In this document: positions 24,634 through 36,159 of the stretch, one piece after another
Layout of the letters: each line of letters starts with the position of its first letter
Numbering within the stretch: position 1 is the stretch's first letter
NCBI GenBank assembly: GCA_033002965.1
Contig: JAURVB010013526.1
Location: 1 to 64,000 of the forward strand
DNA from: Piper betle
Taxonomy: Eukaryota; Streptophyta; Magnoliopsida; Piperales; Piperaceae
Length of the DNA stretch: 64,000 nucleotides
Reading direction: 5' to 3'
Translations under genes and position numbers: made by a program
Notes under the pieces: generated by a model
Told to the model about the DNA's origin: nothing
Databases searched by the model: none
What the model saw: the letters and a program-made list of their open reading frames with translations, nothing else

Positions 24634-25290
24634 TTTAGTAATTATCTCTCAGGTCATTCTGAGATTAGTAATTTATCTCTCAGATCATTCTGAGATTTGT
24701 AAAGGTCGTCTCCCAGCTCATTCTAAGATTAGAAATTGTCTCTCAGTTCATTCTGAGATTAGGTGGTCTCCCAGGTCATTCTGAGATTAGTCATTGTCTC
24801 CTAGTTCATTTTGAGATTAGGTGGTCTCCCAACTCATTCTGAGATTAGGTGGTCTCCCAGTTCATTCTGAGATTAGTCATTGTCTCCCAGTTCATTCTGA
24901 GATTAGAAATTGTCTCCTAGCTTATTTTGAGATTAGGTGGTCTCCTAGGTCATTCTGAGATTAGTCATTGTAACCCAGTTCATTCTGAGATTAGAAATTG
25001 TCTCCCAGCTCATTTTGAGATTAGGTAGTCTCCCAAATCATTCTGAGATTAGTCATTGTCTCTTAGTTCATCCTGAGATTAGAAATTATCTCCCAGCTCA
25101 TTCTGATATTAGGTGGTCTCCCAGGTCATTCTGAGATTAGTCATTGTCTCCCAGTTCATTCTGAGATTAGAAATTATCTCCCAGCTCATTCTGATATTAG
25201 GTGGTCTCCTAGTTCATTCTGAGATTAGAAATTATTTTCCAGCTCATTCTGATATTAAAAATCGTCTCCCAGTTCATTCTGAGATTAGTG
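24634..25290 (+). repeat. Minisatellite, ~28-30-bp unit, about 22 copies
   Basis: Units of the form gtctcccagttcattctgag + attagtcatt (30 bp) alternate with a shorter form ending in attaggtg (28 bp). The interval is about 650 bp. Unit variants are interspersed, which suggests higher-order duplication. Confidence 0.9.
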
Positions 25291-25299
25291 CTGACAAAG

Positions 25300-25672
25300 G
25301 CTACCAGTTTGGGAAAATATAATATTTCAAATAATTATACCAGTTTGGGAAAATGCAATATTTCAAATAATTATACAGATACACATAGTAATTTTAAAGG
25401 TGCGGCCCTGTGTCGGACTGAGTCAATTCCTTAACCCCGATTGCGTTCCAGCGTATGGTAGTCAAATCTGGGCTCAGGCCGACCAGGGCTGCCAACAAGG
25501 GAAAGTATAACATTTCAAATAATTATACGGACACACATAATAATTTTAAAGGTGTGGCCTCATGTCAGACTAAGTCAATTCCTTAACCCCGATTGCGTTC
25601 CAGCGCATGGTGGTTAAATCTGAGCTCAGGGCGACCAGGGCTGCTAACAAGGGAAAGTACAACATTTCTCTG
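25300..25672 (+). repeat. Tandem duplicate of a ~170-190-bp unit
   Basis: Two direct copies share 'aaggtg.ggcc', 'ccttaaccccgattgcgttccagcg' and 'cgaccagggctgc.aacaaggg'. A third relative lies at 56200-56325. Confidence 0.85.
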
Positions 25673-26280
25673 ATTGACTTTTTAAGTCTCTCCGAGTCTA
25701 AGTAAAAAATATTTTAAAAATAAATTATTTTCTTTTTAATCTAGTTAAATTAATACTTAAAGTAACACAAATAGTATATTTGTTAATTTTAAATGTCAAA
25801 GAAAACAATATCTCATAATTTGATATATCTTTCCTCTTGTTGAATTGAAAAATTATTTACTATCGATACAAAGCACTGGATTTTGGTGCATGACAAATAA
25901 AAAGAAATTTTATTTTTTTGTACGAAGAAATCATTGTCCAAATACTGAGTTATCTGCTCTATATTAATACGGGCACATGTGAACCTCATATACATGAACT
26001 ACACCTTATATAGCTTATATATGAGCTATAGCTTTTATTTACTGTAATTTAGTAGGTCTCGTCACCCAAAGACCACATTGATAAATAGAAAAATAAATCA
26101 TTAGGGTTATTATAAATTTTTAATTCAATCTAATGCTCTAATTTATTCGTCTTAATTATAAAGTAATTGTAATAAAAATTGGTTTCAAAATATTTATTAA
26201 TTAGTATTTTTTTAAAAAAAGGTCATAATAATGTAAACAAAAAGATAAAATTTTATATACCTCTTATTTATACACTCTAC

Positions 26281-26286
<6 letters not shown>

Positions 26287-26319
<33 letters not shown>
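26287..26319. repeat. (TA)n microsatellite
   Basis: An uninterrupted run of TA dinucleotides, with a shorter (TA)n at about 26415-26430. Confidence 0.9.
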
Positions 26320-26323
<4 letters not shown>

Positions 26324-26573
26324 ATTTTGTAAGACCCACTAAAAAGATTTAAATTAAATGTGTAGCTCATATAAACTAAATCAGGCGTAGCTCACCTCAT
26401 TTTTTCCTACCTACATATATATATATATACATGTTTTTTCTTTTAAAAACAATAAAAATTATTATTTTGAGTAAAAACTCAACAGCTTCCCCTCAAGTTC
26501 TAGCTTAGTTGCATTTGCCACGTCACCTATATCATCAAATGTGAAAAAGTTTAAACAACCACTCTATATACAC

Positions 26574-29109
26574 CATAGTTGCAAAAATCGGAATCGGCCT
26601 CCAAATCGGTTTAAAAGGGAGTTATTGAATCGAACTGATTCATAAAAATCCGAACAAGAACGGTTCACTTAAATCGGTCCTATACAATAATTTGACAACT
26701 CATAACATAACTATATAAAATGAAAATTCAATCTATTTTATCAACACAAATAGACAACTTTAAAGTTTAATACAAACACAAAAGATGATTACTATTTATC
26801 ATCACAAGACTATAATTTCATAAGTATAAGGTTTTATATATCATCATTTGTGCTCTATTAAATAATAGTGATAATTCATCAATAAAAGTCGACAAAATTA
26901 AGGTTTAACATAATTTTACTTGGTTAATACTAAATCATCCAATTCATCATTTAAAGTATCTTCGGAGTTTGAATCATTATCACCAATGGGAAGAGTAAAG
27001 TTCTCACCCACATCAATACGAGACCTTACGTAAAAGGAGGCATAGAATTCCCACCTATATGAAGTTCCTCAGGTAAAGGAGGCATAGACAAACTTTGTTG
27101 TGGGTCAATAGATATACCAATATCAACATTAAGTCTACTAGGAAGATGAGGTAAAGAAAACCATAAGACGTAATAGAGCACGGTCCAATTGTAGTTGCAT
27201 TATTTAAGATATTGGCATTGGTTATTCCTTCAATTAACTAATAAAACTCATGATCAATTTAGCATTTTTATATCTCCACCTTTCCACCTCAATACTAAAT
27301 CATCACCAAGAATCACAAAAAATGAGCATAATCTGCTCCATCGGTTCATTCCCATCTTGTCTACATTCTAACATTTACAGTTCCAAGTTTGAGTCACAAG
27401 AAAACATAACAAGAAAAAATGCGATAGTTGAGCGGCCAAAATTTATAGACAATTTAGCATTACATTTTCAACTATCAACTTTTGATTCTTCAGCCACACT
27501 TTTTCACCGTATAGACTAATTCTTCACCTAGAATCACAAAAAATGAGCATTGATACTTTGTTGTACATCTACTTTGTCATTTCATTTCCACCGTGTTCAC
27601 AATCTAATGTTAAACGTTTCAATTATTCACTTTTTATGCCTCCACCACCTCATATCAATATCAATCAGACAATATCTCATCAAAGATAACATACAGAATA
27701 AGCAAGAACAAGAATCCAAAAAAAATCAACGACAACCCTCTGATCTATTGACATCATACTCCAATACTCTAGATTGCAAAGCCAAACCAGACCTCAGATC
27801 TTCCCAATTCTGAGCCTTTCCTCCATCCCCACACCAATCGCTGCTCACAGAAGCCGTCACCCCTCCCATCTTCCTCAACAAAACCAGCTGCTATGGATGA
27901 CAAGAAATAATGTGCTTGCATGCGCAAGCTCGAAGGATCAAATTTTGTTAGTCCCTTTAGGCCCCCAAAAGGGGCTCGTAATAAGTGTCGCGGACTTCTG
28001 TTAATCTAAAAACTAGCTTAATAAATAAGGCTTTCCCATTAGCCTATATATAAGTCACCAACACCTTTTATAACTAATATGGGATAAACTCAACAATTCC
28101 CTTTCACACATCGGACGATCTTGAAATCATCATTGTCTAATAATCTCCCCTTCATTAAACCTTCATCAAATAACATCCACATGTCAAAACTCTCCTTAAA
28201 TCATCAGGTGGAACCCATGAAGGAGACAACCACTCCTCTTAAAGGAGACAACCACTTCCCCTTAAATCATCACATGGAACCCATGAAGGATACAACCACT
28301 CCCCTTAAAGGAGACAACCACTTCCTCTTAAATCACTAGCATTCCCCTCAAATTATCAGGTAGAACCCATGGAGACAACCACAATCAGCGTGGCTCTGAT
28401 ACACTGTTAAGCCCTTTGGGCCTCCAAAAGAGACTTGCATAATAGGTATTACAGGTCTTTCTTAATCCAAAAATTAGCTCAATGAATAAGGTTTTCCTAT
28501 TAGCCTATATACAAGTCACCTACACTTTTTATGACTGATGTGGGATAAACCCAACAAATTTGAAGCAGGAAAGGAACCAAAGACAACTAATAGACACCCC
28601 ATCCTCAACTCAACCCCACCAAAACGTTAGGCCACAAAAAGCTCGCAACTTTATGTACGGATAACAAACAAAAGCTCATCAATGCCGGTCCAAATTGCAC
28701 CCCCAGCACCTGGTCGTCTTCCTCTGCTCTCAATCAAACTATAGATTAAAAAATAAATTGAGACATCTACCTAAAATTATGGATAAAATGAACATGTCTT
28801 TTTAAAGCGGCGATTACCTAAGAGAGGAGAGGCAAACGATTGTAAATCGATTTTAGGTTTATAAAATTTTCATTCTTCTTTTATCTATGCCTAATAAATT
28901 TATTCATTAATATCTCAAGGATATTTTCATCATTTAACTATAAAAATTAATTCTTACCGATTTAAGACAATTTTAAATTAGCACGAATAAGCGGATTGAA
29001 TGACTATTTTTAAAGCTACCCAATTAATCCCTTTCTTTGCAATGGAATCCATTTGATCCGACTTAAATTGGCCTATTCAAAGTGAAATTAGCTAATTTTT
29101 ACAACTATG
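26574..29109. mobile_element. Decayed hAT element, 2.5 kb, with 8-bp TSD
   Basis: The terminal inverted repeat CATAGTTGCAAAAAT matches the reverse complement of the right end (CATAGTTGTAAAAAT). The 8-bp TSD ATATACAC is at 26566-26573 and 29110-29117. The interior has no intact transposase. At 26920-27060 the minus strand reads an acidic tail (GENFTLPIGDNDSNSEDTL, NDELDDLVL) like that at the end of some hAT transposases. Direct repeats of about 230 bp ('gaatcacaaaaaatgagcat' near 27310 and 27530) and a nested TRIM (27946-28556) are inside. Confidence 0.85.
27946..28556 (-). mobile_element. Nested TRIM (miniature LTR retrotransposon, 611 bp)
   Basis: LTRs at 27946-28095 and 28405-28556 start TGTTA and end CAACA. 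The 5-bp TSD AATTT is at 27941-27945 and 28557-28561. Reading the minus strand, a PBS-like TGTATCAGAGCCAC follows the LTR, close to initiator-Met TGGTATCAGAGC with one base missing. The interior (28096-28404) holds about 2.5 copies of a ~69-bp unit ('ggaacccatgaaggagacaa'). No ORF. Confidence 0.9.
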
Positions 29110-29117
29110 ATATACAC

Positions 29118-29670
29118 ATGGGCTCTGCCTTCTCTTCTCGGCTTGCTCACTTTGACGCCTTCAAAAGTTTTTTTTTTGACGCCCTATTCTCGGCTATACC
29201 ATACACATTTTTTTTTGTTTATGAATGTGAGCTATAACCACTAAGTAAGCCCCTTGGAAGAACTCCAACGCCAGCCCTCACCAATACCACTGGTAGGCAG
29301 TGATCGATCACAAGTTGTCGTGGGGTCATACATGCCCTTGCAGAACCTGCCATCCACGACATCGCCGTCTTCGCCGACTGAGCTGATATTCATTACACAA
29401 GGAAGGAAAACTAAGAACATTAATATAGTTAGGTCATCCAGATTTGGAAGTCCATGTGATACTAGACAAGCTCAAAGAATTCTTCTGTAAAAAAGTTACA
29501 CAGCTATTAACAACATTCTCAGTCATCATATTTGTCTTCTGTCAAAATTTTACTGAAAATGCACTCAAACGTTATGAAAAAAGCGAAAAAAATGTTATAT
29601 GTTCCCAACTTAGCAGATTTAGTGTAATAATAGAAATAAATTTATTGAAGATGCAAACAGCATTGCTCTC
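29118..29670. other. Spacer between hAT element and cactin 3' end
   Basis: Contains a short GC-richer piece (29240-29410) with an open frame lacking an ATG in good context and no recognised domain. The part next to 29671 is probably the cactin 3' UTR and terminator region. Confidence 0.45.
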
Positions 29671-32600
29671 TCATCTGCGGTAGCGGTGTCGCTTGAAGTT
29701 GAAATAGACGTGCAAAATCCCTCGCTCAAATGTGCACTTGAACCCTTTTTTATGGGAGTATTCCCACTCTTTATTCACAATTCGAAAAGCCTGCATGAAC
29801 ACATTCTACCGCTTAACGTACAGAAATCTATCACATTAGAAAGCTGAGGGTTGAGACCAAACTTACTATATCTTCATAAGGTGGGCCGGCATGGAACCTA
29901 ATCAAGCAAGTTTCACTGTTGTTTCCATCTTTCTCAATGGTATATACTGGCGCCTTTGTTCTATCCACTAAATCGGGGTAAAATATATTAAACTTATAAC
30001 CCTGCACAATTTTGGGAGGAGGATTGTCATGGTCATAGTGTGTTTGATTGTATTTGTTCCACTCATAACCTGTGTGCACTCGGTTGAAATATTTTGGCTT
30101 CCTTGGTCGGTATTTATCATGCCACCAATAAACCTGCTCAATGCAAGTGGTGAGTTGGCAAGTAACCAACAAAAGAATTTTCTTTCAAATAAAATTTTCA
30201 CGCCTACTATTTGCAATGATATCAAATGTAACACCCCCAATCTACGTTGCAAAATTCATGAAATAAACTTAGGCTAACCGAGACAGTGTATAAAGGATGA
30301 CAAAGACATACCTGTGAGTCCAGATTCACTTCTGCACCAGATCCGAATACTGCATCTCCTTCCTCGATAGATCCCATTGCCTTCATGGCTTTCATCTCCA
30401 AAGTATCTTCGCTAGCTGCTGGTTTTGCAGTTACTGCTTCTTGGGCTTGCCTATGCTGCTTTTCAAGAAGGGCTGCACGCTTACGCTCCTAAAGCAGCAA
30501 AGCAGCAGAAGGCCCCAGTGAACAACATAAATAAACAGCTAAAGCCATATACAAATTTGATAGGCAATGACATCCCTCGCAGCAATAGCATAAACCTTTA
30601 CCAATCAACAGTTTATGAAAATTATTGCATGCAGGAATCTGGTCCTCACTGATATAGAAATATAGAGAAGCTCACCACAATTCATAATTTCCTAACTACC
30701 ATCATTTTTCCATTTCCACATTTGCTTTTAAACATTTCTATTTTCCAAAAAAAAATCTCTGCAGCAAGCAAAGCCAATACAGCTTATTTTGCACTGTAAA
30801 AACCACATAAAGTATTACCAAAGTTACTAGCTATGTGAACATTATAGACTAGGAACAGATGGTGCAGTTTGAAATTTTGCAAAAATATGAAAGAGGACAA
30901 GGTTCCCTCACTGTGCAGACAGCTTTTTTTGTTTTAAGTATAAACATAAAAAAAGGAAAAACAAATGTTTCTTAAATGGTAAATTGAGAAAACCTACCAG
31001 CATAATTCTATCAATTTCAGGATCAATTGCTTCATCATCATCTTCTGTAACCTGTGGCTCGGGAGAAAAGGAACCAAGCTGTTCTTCAGGCTCATATCTC
31101 GTCACATCTGCTAGTTTGGGAGATTCAGGACCATAATCTAACATAGAGACAGCAAGTAAGAGCAAAGATAAAATGGAAAATTCTACGCAAGACAAAGCAG
31201 TGGATGAGCATTATTAAATACCTTCTTCTGATGGCGCTTTCTCCTCATCATTTTCAAAAGTAGGCTCATTATCTTCTTCATAATCTTGTTCTGACTCGAG
31301 AGGTTCCAAGCGCTCTAAGTGCTTGCGCAGCAAGCTTGAATGAATTTCCTTCAAACATGCCTGAAAATTGCAAGGTTAAGTATACTGGAAAGGTATAAAC
31401 TAACAACAATTTAGAGAGCCCAACTTGACACCCAAACACCGCTTATCAAGAGCATACAATAGTCACATGCCTATGAAACAATACCAACAATGTAATCACC
31501 ATAAACACCCAAACACCTCTTATCAAGCGCAACAACAAACATCACAAGCGTATGAAACAAAAAATGTACCAAACTTTAACTCTGACTACACTTATGAAGA
31601 TGTTAATTTTATAGTGTTTCACCTCAGGGCTTCAGAATATAAAAGGATAACTTTTGTATCCAATGATAGTAAATATTAAATTTGTAACTAAATCCAAGTA
31701 GCTGAATGGAAAGCAAATAAGCAAATTACCTTTGCCTTAAATATATGAAGGCGCTTCAAAACAGCTTCCCAGTACTCAACCACCTTGGCCGTACCAGATC
31801 TCATTTGAGACTCAATTTGGCCCTGTAATGCTTCCAACTCACTGTGAGACTTTCCATGCAATAGATTCTTGACGTCCTCTTCAATGCTTGCATGGAGACC
31901 CCTCTCTTCAGCAAGTAACTCAGGAGGTGGCTCTTCTCCACGTACCCTTGCTCGATCAAGCACATCTCTTTTCTGGGACTCCAAAAGTTCCCAATCACAT
32001 ACCATCATCAATGCCTGTTTTCCAAAACAATGAAGTAAATATATGCACAAACATATCAAGAAAATAGCAGAAAAAGAAAAAGAAATCAGATGCAAGAATT
32101 CAACGTCCATACTAAGAAACTAGTTGCATACTGGAATGCTACACCTATGGCACTTTCCAATCACTACTGCTGATCTAAGATCTTAAACCACAAAATAGAA
32201 GTCAAAATCTACAGAACACCAAAATTAAATCAGGGCAAATCCATGAATGTCATAAACTTTCAAGATGAAGATTTTGCAAAACATTGCCCAAAACAAGTGG
32301 AATCTAGTATTAGCCCTTAAGTGTCATTGATATATTCATTCCACTCATGTTTCCCATCTCATTATGTCAGTAAGTACATTTTGATTTAAAAAATAATAAT
32401 TGGAAAGATCACAAAACATAAAAATGCGAGGTAGTGATCAAAACCTCCCAATATTTGATGTGTGTTTGTGTTGCCCGATCAAGTTCCAGATGCATCTTGA
32501 TGTCATCCCGAAGCTCTTCCATTTCTTTCACAGATAAACCCTGTTTTAGTCAAGATATATAAAAAATCAAAAATAAAATAAAATATACAAAGGAAGATAA

Positions 32601-34924
32601 ACAAGGAGTTCATTCAAATAATTACAAAGCATTTGATGTCTCATTAATTAATCAACTTAATAGGGCAAGGAGGACAAGGGAAAGAAAGTGGCAATGAAAG
32701 AACGTCAAGATGATTAACAAATTGACCGCATGAAGGTAAGAATTAAAATTTCAAATATACGCACAAATTACTTTTGAAAATAGAAACATCATCATCTCAG
32801 ATAAAAAAAATAGCAACCATCATAGTATTAGTAATAAAACCATATAAATTGATGGAAATAGATGCTATAAACATGTTGCTGAAGTAAATATTAAATGGTT
32901 ATCTTTCCCAACAATTTGAGCATTTGGGTCAAGTGGTTAAACTATCTAAAACTACACATGCAAAAAAACATCCATCTAAAGTTTTAAAACACGCAGAAAG
33001 ATCACACATATCAAAATTTACCTTGAATATCATGTAGGGTTCATCTATCTCAATATCAAATTCTTCATAACTATTAAGGTTCTTGGAGAGAATATCAATA
33101 GGTTTCATCCGCCCTTCACGCAATCGAATCTGTGACCTGACTTTGCTTTGATCAAAATGGAACTGTAAGGGAAATAATTAGTGTGCATATCAATTTACTG
33201 AATAAGACTCTCAAGCAATTTGTAAAAATTATACCAGGTAAAATTAGGCCACAAACAAGATAACTAGTTAGTAAAAGTGCCTGATTTAACCCCCAAATTA
33301 CGCACCTCTTCTTCCTTCTTCTCCCAATCCTGGAACTCAGCTCTTGCACGTTCCCTTGCCAACATTTCCTATAAAATGGAAAGTTGTTAGTTGTAACTTT
33401 CTTAATGTAAAACTAATAATAAAAAATACATATCAAGGATAAACAAAAAAAATGCTTGAGTTCTAGATGCGCTACAGCTAAATAGTTAAAAAAGGATGAA
33501 TAATCATCCTTTTCGATTTATTTTATATATAAACCAAAGAATTAAATAATACCATTTCCTCCTCATGTCGTGCCTTCTCAAGCGCACGCTCCTCCCTTCT
33601 TTTCTTCACCTTTTCAAGCTCTGCCTAGAAAGAAACCAGAAAATTGTTATATGCTTAATCATGAAATTAACAAGAGTGCTATAACATCATTCTATAATAA
33701 CTCAACTACTTTGCATCATCAGCACACTCCCACAACACAAACTACTAGCTACAACCTGAAGAGACAAAAAAGGACCACTTTGAAAAACACATGAAAGGTA
33801 TTATGTAGGATCTCGTCTCTATGTCCTAGATTATAAAAATTTTTTGCTGAATTTAGTTATGTACACAAAAGATGATCCACCTACCGTCCTTTCTTTCTGC
33901 CTCTTCCTTTCAGCCTTTGCCGATAGCATGTCTAGAGTGAGCGTTCCTTCTGCAACATCTCGCTCAATTTTCTTACGCCATATAAACCTAATACAATACA
34001 CTTCAAGTTTCAGACCTCCATTCTTCCAAATAACTCAAATGATAAACATTTTTCTTTCGAAAATAAAAAGGCACCTAATTCCCACTTATTTACCGAACCT
34101 AATTTTTCCCAAAATCACATAAGAAACAATTTATCAGCAAACCCATTCTCACAACGATACCCAAGTTATGAATCAATTACATATTCATACTATGCATAAA
34201 TAACAAGTTTCCCAACACAATAACACTTCAACATATGAAACTATACAAGACACAAAATAGGGTGTTAGCAGATGATTTGTCCAAAATACTTACTCACACA
34301 CTCAATCATTACTTCTCCAAAAACAAAAAAGAAATCCCCAAAAATTACAAAACAAACAATATATCAGGCAACCCTCGCCAACTATAATCAAGATGATCAA
34401 CTACACGCTCCCAACCTCAACATGACACCACCTAGCCCTAGCAACCTAGCAACAGCTCAAAAACAAGAATCAAGCAAACAAAACAAGGAGCTTACTTTTC
34501 ATTCAAACTCGAGTCGCCAAAGGGATTGGAGTCGTTGGAATAGCCCGAGACCTTCTTCCCCTTGACCTTCTTCGCCGCCTCCGCCGACTAACCATGACAA
34601 GAGAGAGAAACCTAATCATACCCAAAATCTCCAGCAAAATTCACAAAAACGGTACAAAAGCAGAATCAAAATCCTTACCCCTTTGGCCACTCTCCTGACC
34701 ACATAGTCGGCAATCTCCTCCTCGGTGATCGACCTTTTCCTCTTCCCGGTGCCAGAGCTGCGACTCCGGCGACGACTCCCCCGTCTGCGGTAGCGGGAGT
34801 GGGACGGAGAAGCTTCCTCCGACGAGTCTGTCTCGTCCCCGCCGGAAGACTCGCCGGAGGAGGGGCTGTGTTTTCTCCGGCGACGGCGGCCGGAGGACTC
34901 CTCATCCCGCCGCCGGTCGCCCAT
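29671..34924 (-). CDS. CTN: Cactin (spliceosome-associated nuclear protein), intact 13-exon gene
   Basis: Exons (high to low): 34679-34924, 34496-34587, 33885-33987, 33553-33624, 33306-33368, 33022-33162, 32445-32540, 31730-32014, 31222-31360, 30998-31137, 30312-30488, 29867-30133, 29671-29790. All junctions are GT-AG and phases fit, giving about 646 residues (the Arabidopsis protein is near 670). N-terminus: SR/RS-like basic region (GRRRRRKHSPSSGESSGG), then VSGYSNDSNPFGDS and a long helical, charged middle (FIWRKKIERDV; QSKVRSQIRLREGR; DRARVRGEEPP). C-terminus: the highly conserved cactin domain (VYWWHDKYRPRKPKYFNRVH; GYKFNIFYPDLVD; AGPPYEDIAFRIVNKEWEY), ending RHRYRR. I chose the ATG at 34924; an upstream in-frame TTG at 34948 is not a start. 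Cactin binds spliceosomal factors and is needed for faithful splicing and embryogenesis in plants. No frameshift is seen. Confidence 0.96.
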
Positions 34925-36150
34925 GCCGCAAGGACTCGACTCGTCCAAAACTCGGAGATTGGGTTCGGGTCTGATCTATTTCACTCGCTCGGGCTCCTTC
35001 TTTTGTCTACGTTATTAAACGGATAAATTTTTTATCCGCTTGTCACTTGCGATAATAGATGGATACAATTTTAAAAATTTTGAATGCCCTCCTTAATTTT
35101 TTTTAGTGGGCTAATGATAATTTTTCAGGAGATTTTGATAATCTTAGATATCTGAGTTATTTTTACTATATATAATAGAAAGCTAATTTTAAGAACTTTT
35201 TATTAGAAAAGAAAAGAATTTTTTGATATTACCAAAAGTATAAGAAAATAAGGCTTAATTAGGGGGGGGGATTAGAATTGTCTACACTAGCCTTATTTGA
35301 AAAAACAAAAAAATTATTTTTGATTTAAGGGTACTTTTGATATTTTAATTAAATTTCTCCCTTGATTCTCTCACCAGCCAATAATATAAAACATATCTCC
35401 CTTTTTCTAGTAAATAGCTATAATTTTAACCGCTAATATCTACCACAAAATCATTAAAATTGCTAATTTCATAGCTAAAAAAATTGTCCTTTTGAGTGGC
35501 ATAATTTAAAAGTGATAGTGTAAACTTAACTTTGGGTTAGGGTTTTATCCATTTTTTGTTTGCTTGGTTCAGGCTAATTTCGAGTCAGTTCGAATGAGTT
35601 CAAAGATAGAGTAATTTTTAAAATATGAATATGAGGCCCATATGACTGTATGAGCATGTTATAGTTGCCGAATATGCTCGACACGCAAATAGTAGCTTGA
35701 GTTAGGATATAGCAGAATATAAGTTATCAGTGTATACGCGATGTATATATATAATTTTTATGGGTTAGTTAGGGTTTTAGGCCTAAATTTAGGTAATTGT
35801 AACATTTAGTATCCTTTTAGGATTTTCTGGGTATCTCATTTGTATGCATTAAAGAGATTTTGGATCAACAGATTGTGCCCTTATGGGCCCAGCTTGATTA
35901 AGTTAAAGGTTTGAGACTCATTTAACCTTCTTGCCTTAATTTCTGCACATAGATTCAATTTTAGAACTTGAGATAGTTTTGACTTTAAACGAACTGGATC
36001 TATTTTTTCCATCCATATGCATATCATATATACCTATAGGTGGGCCTCACTAGGCCAAGAGTTGTTGCACATTCAGATCATGCCACGTAGCAAGATCCGA
36101 GCTATCCACATCAACCTAAGCTTTCTCCCATTGATTTACATTGACTTTCT
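34925..36150. other. Upstream region of cactin and AT-rich spacer
   Basis: Holds the cactin promoter on the minus strand (no clear TATA box, consistent with a housekeeping gene). A poly-G run (35263-35271) starts a piece at 35270-35420 that resembles one arm of the MITE at 38700-39130. No gene is seen. Confidence 0.45.
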
Positions 36151-36159
36151 CACAATTTT

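Larger units (their letters stand above)
24222..25680. mobile_element. LTR-like repeat fragment starting TGTAATGGCCCGCCCG
   Basis: Begins with a TG-type LTR terminus. Its 24440-25680 part is related to 55800-56340 ('ggaaccaccaac', 'gttagtgataaa.ccactaag', 'ggtgtggccctgt.tcagact'). It carries a minisatellite and a tandem ~170-bp unit. The far terminus and TSD were not found, so the boundaries are approximate. Confidence 0.55.

Noticed and set aside
24634..25290. Regular ~30-bp repeats as a possible CRISPR array
   Set aside because: The repeats are contiguous with no unique spacers, in a plant LTR-like element.
34925..34948. An upstream extension of cactin (DESSPCG before MGDRRR)
   Set aside because: The first codon would be TTG; the first ATG in frame is at 34922-34924.
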